From Verrucomicrobiales bacterium (lineage in GTDB: Bacteria; Verrucomicrobiota; Verrucomicrobiia; Verrucomicrobiales; DEV007): a stretch of DNA of 46,059 nt. The notes under the pieces are model-generated. The model was not told the origin of the DNA and did no database searches. It saw only the letters and a program-made list of their open reading frames with translations. The first letter of the stretch is position 1. Every line of letters starts with the position of its first letter. Location of the stretch: assembly GCA_029213065.1 (NCBI GenBank), contig JARGPH010000040.1, forward strand, positions 1-46,059, read 5' to 3'. The translations under genes were made by a program, and so were the position numbers. Below, piece by piece: positions 8,796 through 15,536 of this stretch.

Positions 8796-10251
8796 GACAA
8801 AAATGAAAGTGGTCATCGTGCACTATCACCTCCGCCGCGGAGGGGTTAGTCGTGTCATCGATGCGGCACAACGTGCTCTCATCGATCGGGGACATGATGT
8901 TCTCGTGATATCGGGGGAGGCACCCACTTTTGATGGAATGTCCGGTGAGGTAAGAGTCCTCGACGCTCTTGACTATCGAAATACCGGCAGTTCCGTTATC
9001 GCGGACAGCCTTACTGAAGCTCTCAAGGCTGAAGCTCGGGCGTATTTTGGCGGCGAGCCGGATGTCTGGCATTTTCACAATCCCACCCTCGCGAAGAACG
9101 TTATGTTTCCGACCGTGATTCGGATCCTCGCGGAGGAGGGTGCTCGTATTGTCCTTCAGCTGCATGACTTTTCGGAAGATGGCCGGCCGGGAAATTACAG
9201 TAAGCAGCGCTCCTTTTTCGATTCCGAATCCGGGTTTGAGGGCACTCTTTATCCCACCGCGAAGCAGATTCACTACGCAACGATCAATCATCGTGATTTC
9301 GAGTTTTTACGTGCCGCAGGGGTTTCAAAGCAGAACTTGCACGTGCTGCCGAACGCGATCACAGAGTTTCCCTACTCGACCACTCCTGCTGATCGCCCTT
9401 TTTCGAAAGATCGGCTTTTTGCGCTCTATCCCACGAGGGGAATTCGCAGGAAGAATATTGGGGAACTTCTTCTTCTGGCCCTCATCTACGGCGACAAAGT
9501 GGATTTTGCGACAACGCTGAATCCTGAGAATCCGGAGTGGATGCCGGCTCATGAACATTGGAGCGCTTTGATCGAAGAGCTCGAGTTGCCGGTCGATCTC
9601 GGTATCTCGGAGAACAATCGCCACGATTTCCTTGATCTCGTGGGGTGGGCGGACTTTTTTGTTACGACCAGTGTTGCCGAGGGCTTCGGGCTCGCTTTTT
9701 TAGAACCCTGGGTTTCGGGTAAAGCTGTCATTGGACGCGACCTCCCCGGAATCACCAAAGACTTTGAAAAGGAGGGGGTTGATCTGGGGAATCTTTACGA
9801 ACGAATCGACATCCCGGTGGACTGGTTCGACGTTGCCGCGCTTAAGGCCGAGATCGAATCAGTGCTTCGAAGGACTTATCTCGCCTACGATGTGAAGATG
9901 CCGAAATCAGCATTGAAGCAGACATGGAAAGCCTGGGTGCGAAAAGGGAAAATTGATTTCGGGGTTTTGAATGAAACCTTTCAAACGATCGCTTTGAGAA
10001 AACTGAAGGAGAATCCGGATTTGCTGAAAGAGGTCGGCTTTCCGGCTCTTGAACCCGATTCCGGTGCCGCGATCGAATCGCGTGCCCGTATCATTCGGGA
10101 AGTTTACAGTCCCTCACAGTATGGCGAACGACTTGAAAAGACTTATCTCAAGACGCTCACGGGGCACGCCGGGAAAGTGAGCAATCTCAGTCCCAAGCGC
10201 GTTCTCGATCAGTTTCTCGATCCGGCCCGATTGAATTTGCTTCGCCATTAG
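8785..10251 (+). CDS. GT4-type glycosyltransferase, probably acts after GpgS
   Basis: 488 residues with a GT-B fold. The N-terminal Rossmann domain begins KVVIVHYHLRRGGVSRV, the glycine-rich loop of retaining family 4 enzymes that contacts the acceptor or donor phosphate. The C-terminal nucleotide-sugar site has EGFGLAFLEPW (about 298-308), the E-x7-E motif of GT4. The last 130 residues are an additional helical extension. The start overlaps gpgS by 11 bases and the HAD gene begins 2 bases after the stop. By position it could add a second sugar to glucosyl-3-phosphoglycerate, as in the two-step mannosylglucosylglycerate route described in Petrotoga; donor and acceptor are inference. The family also contains sucrose- and trehalose-type synthases, which would be the alternative. 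Confidence 0.78.
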   Translation: MTDKTKMKVVIVHYHLRRGGVSRVIDAAQRALIDRGHDVLVISGEAPTFDGMSGEVRVLDALDYRNTGSSVIADSLTEALKAEARAYFGGEPDVWHFHNPTLAKNVMFPTVIRILAEEGARIVLQLHDFSEDGRPGNYSKQRSFFDSESGFEGTLYPTAKQIHYATINHRDFEFLRAAGVSKQNLHVLPNAITEFPYSTTPADRPFSKDRLFALYPTRGIRRKNIGELLLLALIYGDKVDFATTLNPENPEWMPAHEHWSALIEELELPVDLGISENNRHDFLDLVGWADFFVTTSVAEGFGLAFLEPWVSGKAVIGRDLPGITKDFEKEGVDLGNLYERIDIPVDWFDVAALKAEIESVLRRTYLAYDVKMPKSALKQTWKAWVRKGKIDFGVLNETFQTIALRKLKENPDLLKEVGFPALEPDSGAAIESRARIIREVYSPSQYGERLEKTYLKTLTGHAGKVSNLSPKRVLDQFLDPARLNLLRH

Positions 10252-10253
10252 TA

Positions 10254-11117
10254 ATGGAGGGAGCGGAATACGTAAAGAGTCTGATGCGGCCGCTGGTTCC
10301 TCTTCCCACCGGGCTGGAGCCGCAACTTCCGCCCCTTCCCGGAATTTCCACGGTCGTGTTTGATGTCTATGGGACGCTTCTAATCTCCGCGGCAGGTGAT
10401 GTCGGGGGTCCGGGGAGAGATGAATCGGGGCGGCTCGCGATGGCGAAAGTAAATGAGCTTCTGGAGGGCGCTTTTACCGGTTCTGAAGAGGCCGTCGCTC
10501 ATGCGATTGTGAACCTTCTCGAGGAGGCTCTTTCGGGAAAACGTGCCGAAGGAGTGGCATTTCCGGAGGTCGATATCAGGACCATCTGGACCGAACTCTT
10601 CAAAGAGTATGCGCCGGGGACTTCGGAGCGATTAATTGATAAGGCCGCATTGGAGTATGAGTGCCGCATGAACCCTGTTTGGGAGATGCCGGGCGCGGTG
10701 AACCTGATTCGATGGTTGGCCGAAAGCGGTATTACCATGGGCATCATTTCGAATGCTCAGGATTACACCCATTCGGTTTTCGCCGGAGTCATGGGAGGCA
10801 GCTTTGAAGCACTTGGATTTGATCCTGACTTGATGGTTTTTTCCTACGAAGAAGGAGAGGGGAAGCCATCTCTAGCATTGTATCATAAAATGAGAGAGCG
10901 GCTTGAGAAACGGGGAGTGGCTCCTGATACGGTTCTTTACGTTGGCAATGACATGACTAAAGATGTTCTTCCTGCTGCGGAAGTCGGTTTCCGAACCTGT
11001 CTCTTTGCAGGCGATGATCGAAGTTTGCGTTCAGGTGGTTTCTCAGGTGATGAAGTCGGGGCAATCGCCGACGCTGTCGTGACCGATCTGAAGCAGATTG
11101 GCGATCTTTTGAAATGA
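10254..11117 (+). CDS. HAD-superfamily hydrolase
   Basis: 287 residues with the four HAD motifs: motif I FDVYGTL with nucleophile Asp37, motif II ISNAQD, motif III with Lys in GKPSLALYHK, and motif IV YVGNDMTKDV. Motif I has Tyr39 where most phosphatases carry the acid/base Asp (DxD), a pattern seen in haloacid dehalogenases and some other HAD groups. The cap domain lies between motifs I and II (about 60-155). Because the gene follows gpgS and a GT4 gene, the economical role is dephosphorylating the sugar-phosphoglycerate product, but the missing second Asp weakens that. The last bases overlap the next gene by four. Confidence 0.75.
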   Translation: MEGAEYVKSLMRPLVPLPTGLEPQLPPLPGISTVVFDVYGTLLISAAGDVGGPGRDESGRLAMAKVNELLEGAFTGSEEAVAHAIVNLLEEALSGKRAEGVAFPEVDIRTIWTELFKEYAPGTSERLIDKAALEYECRMNPVWEMPGAVNLIRWLAESGITMGIISNAQDYTHSVFAGVMGGSFEALGFDPDLMVFSYEEGEGKPSLALYHKMRERLEKRGVAPDTVLYVGNDMTKDVLPAAEVGFRTCLFAGDDRSLRSGGFSGDEVGAIADAVVTDLKQIGDLLK

Positions 11118-11716
11118 TGAAAATTTACGAAGTAAGATTCTCTGAGGACCTGGAGGTAAACAAGGGGGGGCTTCTTGAGGATTTTTCGTGTCCCTGGAAA
11201 AGTGAGGCAATTCCGAAGACGCAGTTTCGGGCGGTATGGAATAATGAATTTCTGAAATTCTACTTTGAAGTCGAGGATCATGACCTCGTTCTCGCGGAAG
11301 ATGCGGATTCCGGGGAGGCGGCTTTGGGATCGGACCGGGTTGAATTGTTCTTCGCGAGTTCCCCTGATCTGACGACGCCTTACTACGGGGCCGAAATGGA
11401 TCCGCGGGGCAACGTCTATGATTACGAAGGGCTCTATCACCGGCAGATTAATCCCGCGTGGTCGTTTGATTCTTTGTCATATTCCGGGACGATCATTGAG
11501 GGGGGATACACCGTTGAGGGCACGTTTGCTCTCTCAGAACTTGAGCAGCTCGGCTGCCTGCGCGACGGGGAGATGACCACCGGTGTCTACCGGGCCGAGT
11601 TTTCTCACGGGGACGGGGACAGTGTCATCAACGAATGGATCTGCTGGGTCGATCCGGAAACTGAGGTTCCGGATTTTCATGTGCCCTCATCTTTTGGAAA
11701 ATTTAAACTGGTTTAG
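11114..11716 (+). CDS. CBM9-like carbohydrate-binding domain protein
   Basis: A 200-residue single-domain protein. The beta-sandwich pattern, with FRAVWNNEFLKFYFEVED near 45-62, then LGSDRVELFFA and a tail of the type EWICWVDP, is that of family 9 carbohydrate-binding modules and related DOMON-like domains, here without an attached enzyme. No signal peptide or lipobox is visible (it begins MMKIYEVRF), so it is predicted to be cytoplasmic, unusual for this family. Two ATGs, at 11114 and 11117, could start it; the first overlaps the HAD stop. Its place behind two glycosyltransferases and a HAD protein suggests binding of a sugar product or intermediate. Function is not proven by the sequence. 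Confidence 0.68.
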   Translation: MMKIYEVRFSEDLEVNKGGLLEDFSCPWKSEAIPKTQFRAVWNNEFLKFYFEVEDHDLVLAEDADSGEAALGSDRVELFFASSPDLTTPYYGAEMDPRGNVYDYEGLYHRQINPAWSFDSLSYSGTIIEGGYTVEGTFALSELEQLGCLRDGEMTTGVYRAEFSHGDGDSVINEWICWVDPETEVPDFHVPSSFGKFKLV

Positions 11717-11719
11717 GGA

Positions 11720-12856
11720 ATGAGAGAAGTTCACGAGATTGATCAACTGGCTGCTTTCCTCGAAAGGGAGCATGACCTCAAAGATTGTGTGGTTCAGGGA
11801 TTGGATTTAGGCGAGGTCAATGTGAACTGGGAGAGCGTTCAGCTGGCTGGCGCTGTCTTTCTCGGCTGCCGTTTTCCATCGCTTATTTTTCAGGAACGAC
11901 TTCGCGAGGCCGGCGTTTTGATTTTTCCACGACTTCCGAGGTTGCCATTCAACCCCTACCGCCCCGGACTTTACACGCGGGATGAACTCATGGACGGGTG
12001 GTCCGAGGAGGAGGACCTTTCCGTCGACAAGCGCATTTACGATCACTTCGTTGCCAACGGGCGGCATCGCCCCCATATCCTCGAAGCTCTTGCCCAGCGA
12101 CTTCACGATCATGCGATCGATGACGGCTTAGCTGATCTTCTTGAAGGCCGGGTCGAGGCCGGTGGGGAGAAAAAGGTCGTCGCGATCATGGGCGGTCATG
12201 GGACGCTGCGAACTGACCCTTATTATGAAAAGGTGGTTCGCATTGCCCGCAGTCTGACGCGAAACGGATACTTCGTTGCCAGCGGCGGCGGCCCCGGCAT
12301 TATGGAGGCGTCGAACCTCGGGGCCTGGCTCGCGAACGGTCCGGATGAACTTCTCGAATCGGCGTTGGAACTGCTTTCCGTTGCTCCCGGGTATTCTGAT
12401 GAAGGATTCAACGAAGCCGCGGTGCGGGTCATTGAAATGCATTCGGAAGGGGATTCCTCGTTGGCTATTCCAACCTGGTTTTACGGGCATGAACCCAGTA
12501 ATCAGTTTTCAACGCACGTCGCCAAGTATTTCAGTAACGGGCTCAGGGAAGACGGGCTGCTCGCGATTGCCCGCTATGGAGTCATCTATGCTCCGGGGAG
12601 TGCAGGGACGACTCAGGAAATTTTTATGGACGCTGCTCAGAATCACTATGGGACGTTTGAGTTCGTGAGTCCGATGGCGTTTTTGGGCGTAGCCCGTTAT
12701 GGGAAGGAGACCGGATTGTTCGATACCCTGTCTCGACTCGCTGAAGGCAGGGCCTACCGTGAGATGCTTGCGCTCAGTGACGATGCGGATGAAATCGTCG
12801 ATTTCATTGTGGCCAATCCGCCGAAAACGTATGGGAATGCGGAGAACGCGACGTAA
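11720..12856 (+). CDS. LOG-family (lysine decarboxylase-like) Rossmann protein
   Basis: 378 residues. The first 130 form a separate region with a short pentapeptide-like stretch (LDLGEVNVNWESVQLAGAVF). The rest is a LOG/TIGR00730-like Rossmann domain: GGHGTLR near 155, SGGGPGIMEASN at about 188-199, and APGSAGTTQE at about 291-300. The last two correspond to the GGGxxGxM and PGGxGTxxE motifs, with PGG changed to PGS. Active LOG enzymes release bases from nucleoside 5'-monophosphates; larger family members are mostly uncharacterised. It is the last gene of the + strand run, starting 3 bases after the CBM9-like gene, and converges with the receiver gene. Role unknown; nucleotide binding is the safest statement. 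Confidence 0.75.
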   Translation: MREVHEIDQLAAFLEREHDLKDCVVQGLDLGEVNVNWESVQLAGAVFLGCRFPSLIFQERLREAGVLIFPRLPRLPFNPYRPGLYTRDELMDGWSEEEDLSVDKRIYDHFVANGRHRPHILEALAQRLHDHAIDDGLADLLEGRVEAGGEKKVVAIMGGHGTLRTDPYYEKVVRIARSLTRNGYFVASGGGPGIMEASNLGAWLANGPDELLESALELLSVAPGYSDEGFNEAAVRVIEMHSEGDSSLAIPTWFYGHEPSNQFSTHVAKYFSNGLREDGLLAIARYGVIYAPGSAGTTQEIFMDAAQNHYGTFEFVSPMAFLGVARYGKETGLFDTLSRLAEGRAYREMLALSDDADEIVDFIVANPPKTYGNAENAT

Positions 12857-12936
12857 AAAAGTCGGTTTCGTGAGATACGATGACAGTTCACGCTGTCAGA
12901 AGAATCCAAGAGGGGCTCTTCAGGCATTCGTCTGCT

Positions 12937-13323
12937 TTAAATCACTCCAGCCAGTTTATCCTGAATGCATTGGTGCACGAATTCAGGCGGGGAGGTTTTA
13001 GGTATCATGATGTTATCGCCACTCTGAACGAGGGAGTCGTCGGAGGTATCATCCTGCGAGACCATCGAGGTGACAAATAACACCGGAATCGATTTCAGGA
13101 CGGGGTCATCGTTAAAGCGGGCGAGGACATCGCCCCCATCCAGTTCAGGCATTACGAGATCCAGAAGAATGAGGTCCGGATTGGTTGACCTGGTTGTTTC
13201 GACGGCTTTCATGCTTTCGGTTTCGTAGGAAACATCGTAGTCGCCCTTCCCCTCCAGGAAGATTTTAGTCATGCGGGCAAAGCTCGCTTCATCGTCGATG
13301 ATCAGTATCGATTTCTTTTTCAT
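12937..13323 (-). CDS. Single-domain response regulator (CheY-like)
   Basis: 128 residues, a lone receiver domain with a full active site: acidic pair Asp10-Asp11, phospho-acceptor Asp55 in LLDLVMPELDGG, the switch Thr85 in LFVTS and Lys109 in IPKTSPP. There is no DNA-binding output domain, so it must act by protein interaction. The start overlaps the end of the histidine kinase gene by four bases, making that kinase its likely phosphodonor. It converges with the LOG-family gene across 80 bases. Confidence 0.92.
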   Translation of the reverse strand: MKKKSILIIDDEASFARMTKIFLEGKGDYDVSYETESMKAVETTRSTNPDLILLDLVMPELDGGDVLARFNDDPVLKSIPVLFVTSMVSQDDTSDDSLVQSGDNIMIPKTSPPEFVHQCIQDKLAGVI

Positions 13324-14597
13324 GTTTTCATCAGTGTTTGGGTTTCCGGAGGAGAAAGGGTAGTGGTGACAGGGGGGACTCCGAAGTAGATGCGAGTCCG
13401 CAGTCCGCTCGGATTCTTCATGTTCTTCAGGCGGATCAGTCCGTTGTGACGGCTCACGATTTGCATGACGACGGAAAGTCCGAGCCCGGTTCCTTCGCCT
13501 ATGCGCTTCGTTGTAAAGAAGGGTTCGAAAAGAGCGGCCGGCTTTTGATCTCCAATCCCCGGACCTTCGTCACGAATTTCCAGAGCGATTAAGGTCGCGC
13601 TGCCTGTCTTCACTGCGAGCTCTTGAAGCCAGGGCGAATTCTCTCGTTTTTCAGGTGAAACGACAAAGGTTGAGAGGTGAATCACCTTGTCGCAGCTCTG
13701 CATAGCTTGAATAGAGTTCCGGATCAGATTGATCAGGATTTGCTCCATTTTCCCTATATCAAATTCGGAGGCAGGCAGAGAGGGATCGAGATTGAGGTGA
13801 ACCGTGGTCTTGTTCTTGTTGATCTCGTAGCGAAGGAGATCCACTGATTTCACGACGACATCATTGAGACTGCCGTTTTTAATCGCGACGCAATCATTCC
13901 GGGAGAAATCCACCATTCCAGAAATGATTTCAGAGGCGCGGTTGATCGCTGTTGTGGCAAGCTCGCAGGCTTCACCAAATTGCGGGTCCTCCACATCCGG
14001 CACCAGCGTCGAAATGTAGGCCATCGCCATTTGCACGGTGGCGAGCGGGTTCTTAACTTCGTGGGCAACCCCGGCAGCGATACGGCCCAGTGAATCCAGT
14101 TTCTCAGCCTGGATCAACTGGTCCTGAAGGACTCGCTTATCGAGGTCCTGCTTGCGCCTTTCGATCACTGTGAAAACAGAGCGGGCCACCAGTTGAGGGT
14201 AGTCAATGTATTCGCGGGGAAGAAAGTCGTCTGCTCCCCGTCCCAAAGCGTCAATCGCGAGATCCATATCGTTGACCTCACTGAACACGATAATGGGAAG
14301 ATACGGCGCAAGCTTTCGCAGGTTCTCCAGCGTGTCGACGCCTTCGGGAGCATCGAGCAGGAGATCTAACAGAATGACATCATAGGAGGTCTCGCTGTTG
14401 AGTGCCTCCACCACCATCTCGAAATCCGGCATGTGGATGACGCGAAAGTGTTCAGGCAGAGAATCTCCAAAATCGAGCTGCTCTTGAAATGAGTGGCAGT
14501 CCTCTTCAGCTTTTACGGCACAGATTACGGTAATTTGCGGCACCCTTCCTTCAACGCACTCCATAGAGGCGGCGAAAATCGGTGCCGTGTTTCCCAT
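13320..14597 (-). CDS. Receiver-histidine kinase hybrid
   Basis: 425 residues, soluble. An N-terminal receiver-like domain (about 20-145) has Asp78 in ILLDLLLD, but the usual acidic pair after strand 1 is not clear and the conserved Lys is replaced by Arg128 in FLPRE, so it may be degenerate. Then follow a helical linker, HisKA with phospho-acceptor His179 in AAGVAHEVKNPL, and a HATPase domain with the N-box NLIRNSIQAM, G1 DEGPGIG, F-box FEPFFTTK and G2 GTGLGLSV. It should autophosphorylate and pass phosphate to the receiver encoded next. The ATG follows AAGGAG with no spacer; Met12 is an alternative start. A good promoter candidate lies 60-90 bases upstream. Confidence 0.9.
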   Translation of the reverse strand: MGNTAPIFAASMECVEGRVPQITVICAVKAEEDCHSFQEQLDFGDSLPEHFRVIHMPDFEMVVEALNSETSYDVILLDLLLDAPEGVDTLENLRKLAPYLPIIVFSEVNDMDLAIDALGRGADDFLPREYIDYPQLVARSVFTVIERRKQDLDKRVLQDQLIQAEKLDSLGRIAAGVAHEVKNPLATVQMAMAYISTLVPDVEDPQFGEACELATTAINRASEIISGMVDFSRNDCVAIKNGSLNDVVVKSVDLLRYEINKNKTTVHLNLDPSLPASEFDIGKMEQILINLIRNSIQAMQSCDKVIHLSTFVVSPEKRENSPWLQELAVKTGSATLIALEIRDEGPGIGDQKPAALFEPFFTTKRIGEGTGLGLSVVMQIVSRHNGLIRLKNMKNPSGLRTRIYFGVPPVTTTLSPPETQTLMKT

Positions 14598-14954
14598 CTC
14601 CTTTTACCTTTCACTGTTCCTGAAGAGTGAAGCTGGGAGGGATATCTCACTCTGTAAGTTATACCGTTTTGAGTTACCCTTTACAAGTTGGCTCGTTTAA
14701 CTAGGCTTTTGTCGGTCATTTCCTCCCCAAATGACACAACCTGTTTCACCTTATATCTACTCTAAATTTTCCCGATGATTACACATGCGGCACAATTAAG
14801 TCAATGAAACTCGGAATTGGGTATGGGTATTATAGTAATGTCTCGTAATGCATACTTATCGCCCGGGAAATTGCTATGGAAAGCTTCCCCCTCCCGGCGA
14901 GTTCTGTGCAGGGGAGTGCTGTTCTGCTCCGGAGGATGAAGTAAACGTGTAAGA
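14598..14954. other. Intergenic region between divergent genes
   Basis: 357 bases separating the histidine kinase (-) from the 193-residue + strand gene. It holds the kinase promoter candidate and its inverted repeat near 14624-14653. The middle part is relatively AT-rich. On the + side TATTAT at 14828-14833 could be a -10 box but has no convincing -35 partner. GGAGGA at 14931-14936 is too far (about 19 bases) from the ATG at 14955 to be an ordinary ribosome binding site. No tRNA-like or other RNA structure was recognised. Confidence 0.5.
14658..14686 (-). promoter_or_regulatory. Candidate sigma70-type promoter for the kinase/receiver pair
   Basis: Read on the - strand: TTGTAA (14686-14681), a 17-base spacer, then TATAAC (14663-14658), which differs from TATAAT at one base. 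Transcription would start near 14651, about 55 bases before the histidine kinase ATG. An inverted repeat (AGAGTGA at 14624-14630 and TCACTCT at 14647-14653) lies just at and downstream of the predicted start, as an operator or 5' leader hairpin would. Confidence 0.45.
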
Positions 14955-15536
14955 ATGAATGACTGGATTGTGAATCAAATGGAGTGTCCTTTTCTTCCCG
15001 TTGTCGACGGGCCCCTTCGCGCGGCGGGAATGAAGAAATTCGGTAAAGCCCGCGGTGTGGATTTCTATCGGGGGGCGCTTGAGTGTGCACAATCACTCTG
15101 GATGCAAGGGCTTCCCGCACAGGCGCTCCTGCAGCTGAACAGAGCGTTTTCTGCTGACCTCAACGGCAGCGAAGCGGTTCTCGACGAGTGGGAACTGCCT
15201 TATCGCGCGATGAGATGGATAATGGCGGAGTGCCCCCGGGATCAATTTATCGGGAATCCGCGGCGGCATTTTCAGCATCTTGCGACTCGGATGGTCGAGC
15301 CCCGTCGTGAGTTGCGATCCTCCCGGGCGTGGGCATGCTGGTTGCACGCGGTTGAGATATTCCCCAACTTTCCGGGAGACGAAAAACAACTCGTTGAAGA
15401 GGGGATTGCTGAGCCTGACAAAGACCGAATACTTGAGGGCTTGAGGAAATATGGCCACGCGGAAGAGGATAATCTATGGCTGGATTCCCTCACTCGTCCA
15501 TTTCCAGGAGAGCGGAAAGAGAGTCATTGTAAGTGA
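14955..15536 (+). CDS. Conserved hypothetical protein, soluble
   Basis: 193 residues, no signal peptide or membrane segment. It contains a helical, TPR-like stretch (FYRGALECAQSLWMQGLPAQALLQLNRA in pieces around 36-65) followed by regions rich in Arg, Trp and Pro. I know of no functional assignment. The ATG at 14955 is the first possible start after an in-frame stop at 14937; Met9 and a later Met-Lys-Lys are alternatives. Its last 47 bases run antisense to the 3' end of the Ser/Thr kinase gene. Coding likelihood is supported by the length and by amino-acid composition unlike a shadow frame. It stands alone on the + strand inside a - strand region. Confidence 0.65.
   Translation: MNDWIVNQMECPFLPVVDGPLRAAGMKKFGKARGVDFYRGALECAQSLWMQGLPAQALLQLNRAFSADLNGSEAVLDEWELPYRAMRWIMAECPRDQFIGNPRRHFQHLATRMVEPRRELRSSRAWACWLHAVEIFPNFPGDEKQLVEEGIAEPDKDRILEGLRKYGHAEEDNLWLDSLTRPFPGERKESHCK

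Noticed and set aside
12908-12920. Small hairpin AAGAG-GGG-CTCTT between the LOG-family and receiver genes as a terminator
   Set aside because: Only five base pairs with mixed composition and no following U-run; too weak to call.
14828-14836. TATTAT/TATAGT as a -10 box for the 193-residue gene
   Set aside because: No acceptable -35 hexamer at 16-18 bases; left out of the feature list.
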